Source of the DNA: a virus
Direction: 5' to 3' (one strand)
Length of the DNA stretch: 32,397 bases
Virus record (IMG/VR): IMGVR_UViG_3300014496_000427
Span: 1-32,397 of that record
Shown: positions 25,488-32,083 of the stretch, one piece after another
Layout of the letters: every line of letters starts with the position of its first letter
How positions within the stretch are numbered: position 1 is the stretch's first letter
Translations under genes and position numbers: made by a program
The notes under the pieces: model-generated
What the model saw: the letters and a program-made list of their open reading frames with translations, nothing else
Told to the model about the DNA's origin: nothing
Database searches by the model: none

Positions 25488-25530
25488 TTTATTTTTTCTT
25501 TTAAATAAATATTACTGAAACCTCTTTTTA

Positions 25531-26004
25531 TTACAATAAATCTTTTGGATTCAAAGTTATTAATCCTGGAATGTCACCAATCGGAACAATTCGACCTTCT
25601 GAATGATAATAACAGTTTGTTGTTTTAGTTGTTCCGTTTTCAACTTTATATTTTGTTAAATCTAATTTCTGCAGATTTTTTGGATTGAAAATATAAATTT
25701 TATAATTGGAAAAATCAGTTTCGTTTATCACCGTGTAAAAAATCAAATCTGCCTTACAATAGGAAGCCCAGCCTTCCTGATTTGTTGATTTATTGCTTAT
25801 TGTCTCCGCAAAGATTGAACCCCATAAAACTTTTTGAGCTTTAAGACTTATTTTTTTTATTTCTTCTTTAGAATTTTCAATTAATAAGTCGACATCTTGT
25901 TCTTGGAGGCTTTTGAAAAAATCATTTTTATTATAATCGCAAAAACAAAATTTGCAGTTGCTACGGATTAATAAAGGTCTTATAATTCTACGGTAACATT
26001 GCAT
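25531..26004 (-). CDS. Possible PD-(D/E)xK nuclease-like phage protein
   Basis: 157 residues. The segment from about 33 to 110 (DVDLLIENS... ISLKAQKVLWGSIFAETISN ... QEGWASYCKADLIFYTV ... IYIFNPKNLQKL) resembles small phage proteins thought to have a restriction-endonuclease-like fold, in which an acidic residue, an xExK-like strand and the GWxxxxKAD signature recur. The catalytic set is not clear here, so activity is doubtful. Four cysteines lie near the N-terminus (Cys3, 17, 20, 22). Another possibility is a Holliday-junction or recombination accessory protein. Confidence 0.45.
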   Translation of the reverse strand: MQCYRRIIRPLLIRSNCKFCFCDYNKNDFFKSLQEQDVDLLIENSKEEIKKISLKAQKVLWGSIFAETISNKSTNQEGWASYCKADLIFYTVINETDFSNYKIYIFNPKNLQKLDLTKYKVENGTTKTTNCYYHSEGRIVPIGDIPGLITLNPKDLL

Positions 26005-26052
26005 CTCTAATTTTTCATCTTTTTTGTTTAAACAACTAATTTTATTATCTCC

Positions 26053-26292
26053 TTATTTTATGTTATAATCATAATCTAAATTCGGGAATTGATTATATTC
26101 CTGTTCTTGCAGGTATAATTCTTGTAATTCATCTATATATTCATTATAACCTGAGTATAGATTCTCGGGTATTTCTTGTTCTGCAACTTTTTTTTCCGCA
26201 TCCCCGAGTATATCTTCTACTGTGTATCCCAAATCTTTGTAAATAAAAGTTGTGTTTTTTCTTAAATCATTTATATTTATGCTTCCGTTCAT
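26053..26292 (-). CDS. Small acidic hypothetical protein
   Basis: 79 residues, acidic, Tyr-, Glu- and Gln-rich (ELQELYLQEQEYNQFPNLDYDYNIK). It starts 12 bases after the replication initiator gene and is probably translated with it. Its acidity suggests an adaptor or DNA-mimic-like partner; no family recognised. Confidence 0.55.
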   Translation of the reverse strand: MNGSININDLRKNTTFIYKDLGYTVEDILGDAEKKVAEQEIPENLYSGYNEYIDELQELYLQEQEYNQFPNLDYDYNIK

Positions 26293-26304
26293 TATTATTT
26301 TTCC

Positions 26305-27603
26305 TTATAAATGCCTTTCTTTAAATGGTATGAAATCCTGAGAAATTGGCACTTCAATTTTCTTATTGTTTCTATTTGTTTTCCATTCTTCTTCATATTC
26401 GTCAATATGATTAATAACGTATAGCCACCCTTCTTCTTCAGTTGGATTATTATTTATTCTATAATATTCACCAAATTTTTCCTGGCAAATTTCATAATTT
26501 ATTTTGTAATTCTTTTCTTTAATAATTTTATTTATTGCTTCTTTTACTTCTTTATATAATTTAACTGATTTATCATATGACGCTTTTCTTTTTTCAAAAG
26601 AATCCTGAAAAATCTCCTGAGGTGGATTAATTTTCTTTATTTCTTTTGAAAATGCAGGCTGGTGTTCTGGGAGTTCTGGGTGCTTTTGAACTGGATGAAC
26701 CACTGCCTTACCTTCTTCTTTTTTTGTTTCTTCTTTTATTTTTCCCTTCAAAAAAGATTCCTGAGGTGGGAAAGAATGCAAAACCTCTTCTTTTATAGGT
26801 GCAGGCTGGTGTTCTATTTGTTGTGTTTGTTCTTCAAATTTAAGAACTGGAGCCTTACCCTCGGGTGTATTATTTGTTTCTTCTTTTTCTTTTCCTTTTG
26901 AAAAAGATTCCTGAGATGATTGGGGATTTTCTACTTTTTCATTTCCAGATTCATTTAAAGAATTTGAAAGCGGACCACTCTCTGCTGTATTCTCTTGGGT
27001 ATTTTTTTGAGAATTATATGAAGTATTATATGTAGTATTATATGTATTAGATTTCTGATTTTTGCCTTCCCATTTCTGATTTTCAGAAGTGCATTTCTGA
27101 TTTTTGCCTTCCCATTTCTGATTTTTAACATTCATTTCTGATTTTAATAGTTCCATTTCTGATTTTTCACTATTGCATTTCTTAAAATCAGAAATGCACT
27201 TCTGAAAATCGGAAATGAATAAATTAGTTATCCTATAATGAATAACTGGATGTCCATAAGCCTGGCTTTTCATTCTTTCAATAAATCCTAATTTTTCTAA
27301 TTTAACTGCTACCAATTCAGTTTGATTTTTTGTTAAATGAATTTCAGATTCCCATTCAGAATAGCTTTTATAAATCCACCCGAAATATTTTCCTTTGTCA
27401 ATCCAATACATCAATTGAGAAAAGAATATAGATGCATTTATTAATGGAGTTATTTTTTTAGATTGAAAAAATGAAATTAAAATTTGAGGAATCACCAAGC
27501 ATTTTGAATCGCCAGTGGAGTTTTTGATTAATTCTTGCCATTCTTCTTTTGAAATTATTGCAGGATTTTCTCGAGCGGAAATTACTTCTTTGAGTGATTT
27601 CAT
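26305..27603 (-). CDS. Replication initiator-like winged-helix protein
   Basis: 432 residues. Residues 36-128 match the winged-helix domain of phage and plasmid replication proteins: ITPLINASIFFSQLMYWI, GWIYKSYSEWESEIHLTK, LEKLGFIERM. From 144 to 200 it carries 7-residue repeats (NQKWEGK/NQKCTSE) and 4-residue repeats (TYNT); residues 228-327 are two copies of a roughly 50-residue linker (QESFSKGKEKEET... HQPAPIKEE); the C-terminus (340-430) is a separate helical domain ending SQDFIPFKERHL, which may recruit a helicase, as the lambda O C-terminus recruits P. The repeats are also DNA repeats resembling an origin. ATG at 27603 lies in a duplicated start sequence. Confidence 0.7.
   Translation of the reverse strand: MKSLKEVISARENPAIISKEEWQELIKNSTGDSKCLVIPQILISFFQSKKITPLINASIFFSQLMYWIDKGKYFGWIYKSYSEWESEIHLTKNQTELVAVKLEKLGFIERMKSQAYGHPVIHYRITNLFISDFQKCISDFKKCNSEKSEMELLKSEMNVKNQKWEGKNQKCTSENQKWEGKNQKSNTYNTTYNTSYNSQKNTQENTAESGPLSNSLNESGNEKVENPQSSQESFSKGKEKEETNNTPEGKAPVLKFEEQTQQIEHQPAPIKEEVLHSFPPQESFLKGKIKEETKKEEGKAVVHPVQKHPELPEHQPAFSKEIKKINPPQEIFQDSFEKRKASYDKSVKLYKEVKEAINKIIKEKNYKINYEICQEKFGEYYRINNNPTEEEGWLYVINHIDEYEEEWKTNRNNKKIEVPISQDFIPFKERHL
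27010..27045. repeat. AT-rich 12-bp tandem repeats (possible unwinding element)
   Basis: AGAATTATATGA, AGTATTATATGT, AGTATTATATGT in tandem, 92% A+T, beginning 6 bases from the iteron-like array. Placement and composition resemble the AT-rich 12/13-mers where replication origins melt. In the protein they encode TYNT repeats. Confidence 0.55.
27051..27216. repeat. Iteron-like array inside the replication gene
   Basis: ATTTCTGATTTT occurs exactly six times in direct orientation at 27051, 27072, 27093, 27114, 27134 and 27155: spacings 21, 21, 21, 20 and 21 bases, i.e. two helical turns. The units at 27051 and 27093 are identical over 21 bases. It ends in an 8-bp inverted repeat (GCATTTCT at 27175 and AGAAATGC at 27190), with an inverted exact copy at 27184-27195 and a one-mismatch inverted copy at 27205-27216. 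Regular spacing with the AT-rich 12-mers alongside argues for a replication origin, as in lambda gene O. Confidence 0.65.
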
Positions 27604-27646
27604 ACTTGTCCTTTGTTATACAAAAGACGAAACCTGATTTTTTCAT
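27458..27646 (-). other. Possible leader peptide frame overlapping replication gene
   Basis: An ATG at 27646 preceded by AAAGGACAAG opens a 62-codon frame that overlaps the replication gene out of frame. Beyond the overlap it looks like a shadow. What is notable is its start context, a copy of the one used by the replication gene. If translated, it would be a regulatory leader, as in plasmid rep operons. Confidence 0.35.
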
Positions 27647-27657
27647 ACTTGTCCTTT
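27598..27657 (-). repeat. Duplicated translation-initiation sequence
   Basis: TTTCATACTTGTCCTTT is present at 27598-27614 and 27641-27657, exact copies 43 bases apart. On the minus strand each is AAAGGACAAGTATGAAA, i.e. Shine-Dalgarno plus ATG: one starts the replication gene, the other the upstream 62-codon frame. Confidence 0.7.
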
Positions 27658-27660
27658 TTT

Positions 27661-27713
27661 AATGCTGGTAGCCAGGACAGGGTATGAAGCCTTTTTAACT
27701 ACCAGCATTTTTT
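27661..27713 (+). terminator. Hairpin in rep leader; loop complementary to start sites
   Basis: AATGCTGGTAG (27661-27671) pairs exactly with CTACCAGCATT (27699-27709), followed on the + strand by TTTT: a Rho-independent terminator for + strand transcription, yet no + strand gene precedes it. The loop contains AGGACAGGGTATGAAG (27674-27689), almost the same as the rep start sequence AGGACAAGTATGAAA. In the leader mRNA that loop is therefore complementary to both start sites. It could be an antisense RNA terminator or an intramolecular translation switch. Confidence 0.6.
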
Positions 27714-28057
27714 AAATAAATATATTAACTTGGGATTAATATAATATAAATAGTATTGAAGAACATTTTATTTGAAAATTATTTTTGCCTTATTAAATCC
27801 TCTTATATAAATAGTCTCGAGATTCCTGTAAATTGAAAAAATTGTTGTCGATTTATTGTTTTTTTAACAATCTTTTTTATACTAAATCTTATTAATAATA
27901 TACAAAATATCTTTAAAAGATTCATAAAAAATTGTTATCATTTTATTGTTTTTTCATACCTACTATTTATAAGGTATAATTTATAAATAATCTCTATAAT
28001 AATTTACAAATATTTCTACAAATTGTAAAGCATTTTTAAAAATATTTTTGCAGGGAT
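27714..28057 (-). other. Non-coding region upstream of replication gene
   Basis: 344 bases, about 85% A+T, between the end of the restriction gene and the rep leader hairpin. I find no gene. It holds a 29-base direct repeat (27836-27864 and 27926-27954) and a CTCGAG site at 27816. It should contain the promoter for the replication operon. Confidence 0.5.
27836..27954. repeat. Two 29-base direct repeats, 90 bases apart
   Basis: 27836-27864 and 27926-27954 match at 26 of 29 positions; both begin AAAAAATTGTT and end TTTATTGTTTTTT, with three differences in the centre. Likely operators for the replication promoter. Confidence 0.55.
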
Positions 28058-29017
28058 TTATAAATTAATTAGCCAATTGCAAACTGAAAATAATTGTTCT
28101 TCACCATTTAAATTACAAGCGTTGTCTAATAAATTGTTCTCGAGTTGATTCCATATTTCCGATGCCATACTTATTGCGATTGCCGCACCAATAAAAAATG
28201 TTTTAGGATTTAAATTTTCTTCTCTAAAAGAAGTTTTAATTCTTGCTAATGCAGAAAATGCAGTTTTCCAATGTTCATCTGCGCCTGCAGGGTCAATTCC
28301 ACCTTTTAATTCACCTAAAGCAATGTATTTATTCCCTTCGATTGATTTCTTTTTTCCTTTTCCATTAATCCTATAGTCACCATTTATTAAAATTAAATCA
28401 ATATTTTTAGTAACGATTTTAAGAGTTGAATTAAATAAAAGAGTTCTGTTGTTTTCACCGTTTTTCCAATAAAATCCTTTTGTATGCGATTCAATATTTC
28501 TATCTTCTTCTTTTTTCTTTGCCCATATATATTTTTCTGAATCGAGCCAATAAAATTCAACATCATTTATATTCAAAGTTGCTACAAGTGCTCTCATAAA
28601 TTTTACTTCTGCTAAATACCCCACAACATTACGCATCTGTCCTCCAAGAGAATCTCCTTTTACTAACAAATAACGAAAAATTAGTTCATCAACAAAATAT
28701 TCTCCAGCAGGTTCAAGAAATTTTTCAATTAAATTATTTATTGCATTAACTTTGTCTTCATCTTTTAAATGTCCAATAGCTTTATCAGATAAGCCAGAAG
28801 CAGTTAACAAAGAATGATAAATCTCTTCCATTTTTAATAATTCAATGGGAGATTTTAACTTTGAAATTTTTGATTTAAGTGCTTTAGCTTCCAGAACCAT
28901 CGGTGTAGCCCTCTTATTTTTTTCTAATGCTTGCGCAACAAAACCAGCCCTTACCGATTCGTAAGTTGTTTCTAAATCTTTTGAAGAAGTGAGGTGACTT
29001 TTGTAAGTGTAATTCAT
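28058..29017 (-). CDS. AvaI/BsoBI-family type II restriction endonuclease
   Basis: 319 residues, strongly similar along its length to BsoBI/AvaI, which cut CYCGRG. Recognisable family segments: LEKNKRATP (32-40), FLEPAGEYFVDELIFRYLL (100-118), GDSLGGQMRN (121-130), ALGELKGGIDPAGADEHW (233-250) and FFIGAAI. The PD-(D/E)xK catalytic set is Asp207 (NIDLIL) with Glu236-Leu-Lys238. It forms a homodimer and needs Mg2+. Its ATG overlaps the methyltransferase stop (TAATG), so translation is coupled and follows protection. No controller protein gene is present. Confidence 0.9.
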   Translation of the reverse strand: MNYTYKSHLTSSKDLETTYESVRAGFVAQALEKNKRATPMVLEAKALKSKISKLKSPIELLKMEEIYHSLLTASGLSDKAIGHLKDEDKVNAINNLIEKFLEPAGEYFVDELIFRYLLVKGDSLGGQMRNVVGYLAEVKFMRALVATLNINDVEFYWLDSEKYIWAKKKEEDRNIESHTKGFYWKNGENNRTLLFNSTLKIVTKNIDLILINGDYRINGKGKKKSIEGNKYIALGELKGGIDPAGADEHWKTAFSALARIKTSFREENLNPKTFFIGAAIAISMASEIWNQLENNLLDNACNLNGEEQLFSVCNWLINL

Positions 29018-30429
29018 TATATTTTACTCCATTTATAAATGCATTTTCTTAATTCGTTCCTTCCGTGTTTTCCCATTTGTTGACTGCTATTTCCTTTTCC
29101 CTTTTCTAATATGTAAATATTGTCAACATTAAATCCGACTGTTTCTGCAAATTCACTTAATATTAAATCAACTGGAATAATTTCGCCTGCATACTGAACA
29201 TTATCATTTACATAATAGACAGTACCACCTCTTCTCAAAGTTCTATGCATTTCGTAAATCAAAAAAGCGTGTTCATAAAAATAATGTCGAATCATTTTAA
29301 TAATTCCATTATTATTTAATTTTTTTTCTTTCTTATATTCTTCTAATATCTCAAGAACTTCATTTAAGGCATTATTTTCAGTTCCCAATCTGTCCAGCAT
29401 ATTAAAAACATTTTCACCATATTGGGAAGTATAAAATTCTTTTAAATAAATTTTTCTACCATTTGATTCCACTGTGCTGGAAAGTAATGTTTGTCTTAAA
29501 TTTCTAATTTCAATTTCATCTATTCCCAAATACACAAGTTCTAAAGCATATATTCTTGAATAATCATACCTGTTTACATATGGAGGTGAAGTTATTACCA
29601 AATCAAAAAAATTATTCTCGAGGCTGGGCAATATATTAAAAACATTACCAGAAATTAATTCGGTGTTTATATTTTCATTCTGGAAATCAATTCTTGAAGT
29701 TTCCTGTATGATATCATTTCTGATTATATTTAATTTTTCATTTAACGCATCTTTAAAAGTTGGAATATGGCCTTTATTAAAATCGCTACTTCCTTTTTTT
29801 GCTCGGGCATCCCATCTTAAACATTGACCATCTTTTCTTGTGTAACTTATTTTTTCCAAAATAGAAAAACAGGCAAAATTTATAATTTGTTTAACATTTA
29901 AATCAATATTCAGATTGCTAAAATAATATAAATATTTATTCAAGGCATTTTCATTATTCCTTGAGAATGCTTTTTCCGTAATCTTTATATGTTTATAATT
30001 TGTTTCTGGGTTTGTTTCTAAATTATTATAATCAAGGTTAACAATATTTTCAATTGCATCATTTAATATTGTGATATTTTCCAGATTTTCAAAAGCCAAT
30101 CTTGTTTTAATTATAAATTCTCCAATTGGCAATAATTCAATTCCAACACTATTTATATTGTTTTCTTTTGATGTAAACAATGTTGTTCCAGACCCTGCGA
30201 ATGGGTCGAGAATATTATTTATATTATTCCTGCCAAATTCATCTATTAAATACTGAACTAATTTAGATGCAAAGCCTTCTTTATATGGAAACCAGTTATA
30301 TATAGGTGCTTTTTTATTATCTTGATTGCTTATAAGTTGTCTATTTAAATCAAAATTAGTTGTAATTATACTTTCATATTTATTTTCTAATTCGTCTCGA
30401 GATGTATTATGATTAATATTATTGGGCAT
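29017..30429 (-). CDS. CYCGRG DNA methyltransferase (N4-cytosine type)
   Basis: 470 residues. SAM-binding motif DPFAGSGTT (75-83) and catalytic TSPPY (280-284), the S/T-PPY form typical of N4-cytosine methyltransferases. Residues about 100-270 between the motifs probably carry target recognition. It is directly upstream of and overlaps the AvaI/BsoBI-type nuclease by one base, so it is its cognate protective enzyme, modifying CYCGRG. The target is inferred from the partner nuclease. The operon begins 88 bases after the membrane protein gene 30518-31177 and presumably has its own promoter there. Confidence 0.88.
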   Translation of the reverse strand: MPNNINHNTSRDELENKYESIITTNFDLNRQLISNQDNKKAPIYNWFPYKEGFASKLVQYLIDEFGRNNINNILDPFAGSGTTLFTSKENNINSVGIELLPIGEFIIKTRLAFENLENITILNDAIENIVNLDYNNLETNPETNYKHIKITEKAFSRNNENALNKYLYYFSNLNIDLNVKQIINFACFSILEKISYTRKDGQCLRWDARAKKGSSDFNKGHIPTFKDALNEKLNIIRNDIIQETSRIDFQNENINTELISGNVFNILPSLENNFFDLVITSPPYVNRYDYSRIYALELVYLGIDEIEIRNLRQTLLSSTVESNGRKIYLKEFYTSQYGENVFNMLDRLGTENNALNEVLEILEEYKKEKKLNNNGIIKMIRHYFYEHAFLIYEMHRTLRRGGTVYYVNDNVQYAGEIIPVDLILSEFAETVGFNVDNIYILEKGKGNSSQQMGKHGRNELRKCIYKWSKI

Positions 30430-30517
30430 ATTTCAAAATAATTAATTGAATTGTTATAAAAAATTACTATTAATATGCACTAAATAATTTACTTAAAAAC
30501 GGAAGTTAATTAATTAC

Positions 30518-31177
30518 CTATTCTACATTTCGTATATAGCTTTTTAAATATTCATTTGAACCTATCTGAGAATAATCCTTTTTTGAATTAGTATAAATAA
30601 AAAACAATACAAGAAAAACAATTTCAACTGTTTTAAGACTTATTATAATAATTATAGGAATATTCATATAAAAGCATAGGAAATTAAATCTACTGAATAG
30701 ATTATATAAATAATATAATAATATAATAATCCATACAATAAATATGAAAAAGCTTAACATCTGGTTAATTTTACTTACAGAAAATGAAAAATATTTTGGA
30801 TTTACAGGTTCAAAAGATTCACGTTTTATAAGAATTTTTCTATATAGAGGTTTGTCAAATAATTCCTTTTCAATTAAATCCACGTGATGTTCCCAATTCT
30901 CTTGCCAAAATTTGCTTCCTTTGTTAACTAAATACCAGGAAAATGAAAATACGATGCCAATCAAAATAATAATAAATTGAAAGAAATGGAGACCTTCTGA
31001 ATTTGAATATTTTTCAGTTAAAGAAATTCCATACCCTGCAAATGCAACACCTATAAAAGTCCAAAAATAAGTAGCTCTTTTCCAATATAAATTAATTTCC
31101 ATTTTCCGTTCTGCTATTGCTTTTTCGAATCTATATTCTTTACTTACAAATACTCTTTTTCCATTCTCATAAATCAT
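30518..31177 (-). CDS. RipA-like multi-pass membrane protein
   Basis: 219 residues with four membrane helices (about 34-52, 65-84, 139-160 and 173-195). After an N-terminal charged helix comes YWKRATYFWTFIGVAFAGYG, then FSWYLVNKGSKFWQENWEHH and later SVSKINQML. These segments resemble proteins annotated as RipA family octameric membrane proteins, which occur on mobile elements and whose function is unsettled. It lies upstream of the R-M operon on the same strand. A defence or superinfection-exclusion role is only a guess from its context. Confidence 0.6.
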   Translation of the reverse strand: MIYENGKRVFVSKEYRFEKAIAERKMEINLYWKRATYFWTFIGVAFAGYGISLTEKYSNSEGLHFFQFIIILIGIVFSFSWYLVNKGSKFWQENWEHHVDLIEKELFDKPLYRKILIKRESFEPVNPKYFSFSVSKINQMLSFFIFIVWIIILLYYLYNLFSRFNFLCFYMNIPIIIIISLKTVEIVFLVLFFIYTNSKKDYSQIGSNEYLKSYIRNVE

Positions 31178-31253
31178 ATTTTTAAAAATTAAAATTTAAA
31201 AATAAGTTAATTATTTAAAAGTATTAAAAATAAACTGTTATTTTTAGCCAATT

Positions 31254-31373
31254 TGTTGCCAACATATTATTAATTTAGCTACAATTCCCCCACAAATACG
31301 CCACGTAGCCCTAAAATATTTTTTTTAGCACAGTTTTAGCCCCATCCCAATTATAATACGACCTGTTGCAACA
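31254..31373. promoter_or_regulatory. Pair of related palindromes, possible operators
   Basis: TGTTGCCAACA (31254-31264) and TGTTGCAACA (31364-31373) are perfect palindromes differing by one central base, about 110 bases apart, the second flanked by CGAC and GTCG. The spacing suits a looping repressor or a regulator of the divergent promoters. Confidence 0.45.
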
Positions 31374-31402
31374 CGTCGCAATGCTTATATATAGTGGTTT
31401 CC

Positions 31403-31418
31403 CCCGCTTTTGTGCGGG
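31403..31418 (+). terminator. CCCGC/GCGGG hairpin
   Basis: A 5-bp GC stem with a 6-base loop (TTTTGT), lacking a T tract, right before the promoter-like TTGACT. It may end leakage from upstream or be a 5' structure. Confidence 0.35.
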
Positions 31419-31447
31419 TTGACTTCTCAATAAAATGTCTCTATGTT
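31419..31447 (+). promoter_or_regulatory. Promoter-like TTGACT-N17-TATGTT
   Basis: TTGACT at 31419-31424 and TATGTT at 31442-31447 with 17 bases between, a sigma-70-like arrangement 34 bases upstream of the ATG at 31482. The right box also partly fits the Bacteroidota TAnnTTTG. Confidence 0.45.
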
Positions 31448-31481
31448 GTATTAGAATTTAAAATTAAATAAAACAAATAAA

Positions 31482-31760
31482 ATGAAAACAACAAAAAAAG
31501 AACAAAACCTGCCAGATGAACAAAACCCAATCTATACATTTAGTTGCATCCACACCGATATTTTAGCAAAAGCAATGAAGGGTGAAATTGATTTATTTAC
31601 ATTAGCAAAAAAAGAACTTCAAAATAGAGGTTTAAATAATGATGGATTGTGGGTGGGATTTAAACAAACCAAATTATTAACTCCAAATCAAATCAAAGCC
31701 AAAGAAAGCCTTATCAGAGAAATTAAAGTATTACAAAATCATTTAAGCAAATTATTATAA
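31482..31760 (+). CDS. Conserved mobile-element hypothetical protein
   Basis: 92 residues. The segment TDILAKAMKGEIDLFTLAKK followed by NRGLNNDGLWVGF resembles short proteins common on Bacteroidota plasmids and conjugative elements (DIL...GEID...L.NRGLD..G.WVGF). Function unknown. It is the first gene of the right-hand operon, with the promoter-like TTGACT-N17-TATGTT 34 bases upstream. Confidence 0.7.
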   Translation: MKTTKKEQNLPDEQNPIYTFSCIHTDILAKAMKGEIDLFTLAKKELQNRGLNNDGLWVGFKQTKLLTPNQIKAKESLIREIKVLQNHLSKLL

Positions 31761-31795
31761 ACCATTTAAAAATCAAAAAAAGAAAGGTTTCAAAA

Positions 31796-32083
31796 ATGAA
31801 AAACGCAAACAGTAAGACCACAGCAAAGTCGAATAAGACTATAAAAGCAATCCAGAAACAAGCTAAAAAGGAATTTAAACAAGAAATCAAAAAGGTATTT
31901 AAACCAAATGGAAAACAAAACCCCAACCAACAGTTAAATCAAGAGTTCAAATCTGAAATGAATAAAGTATTTGAATCTAATAAACCCAATACAAAACCCT
32001 TCACAAGAAAAGAAAAAAAGGATATTTTAAAAGAACATACAGATTATTTCACCCCTTCGAATAAAAAAAGAATGGAAAAATGA
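31796..32083 (+). CDS. Lysine-rich basic protein
   Basis: 95 residues with more than 20 lysines, low complexity (QAKKEFKQEIKKVF, FKSEMNKVFESNKPN), and no hydrophobic core. The repeat (K/S)E(I/M)xKVF occurs twice. Basic composition suggests nucleic-acid binding. Its stop overlaps the ATG of the next gene (ATGA), so the two are translationally coupled. GAAAGG lies about 10 bases upstream of the ATG. Confidence 0.6.
   Translation: MKNANSKTTAKSNKTIKAIQKQAKKEFKQEIKKVFKPNGKQNPNQQLNQEFKSEMNKVFESNKPNTKPFTRKEKKDILKEHTDYFTPSNKKRMEK

Larger units (their letters stand above)
31178..31481 (+). other. Intergenic control region of right-hand operon
   Basis: 304 bases between divergent genes, with a G+C-richer patch from about 31285 to 31420. 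It contains two related palindromes, TGTTGCCAACA (31254-31264) and TGTTGCAACA (31364-31373), a CCCGC-TTTTGT-GCGGG hairpin (31403-31418) and a promoter-like sequence just after. No gene is seen. Confidence 0.5.

Noticed and set aside
27051-27216. CRISPR-like array
   Set aside because: The repeats are 12 bases with 8-9-base gaps, lie inside a coding gene and have no spacers of CRISPR length; an iteron array fits better.
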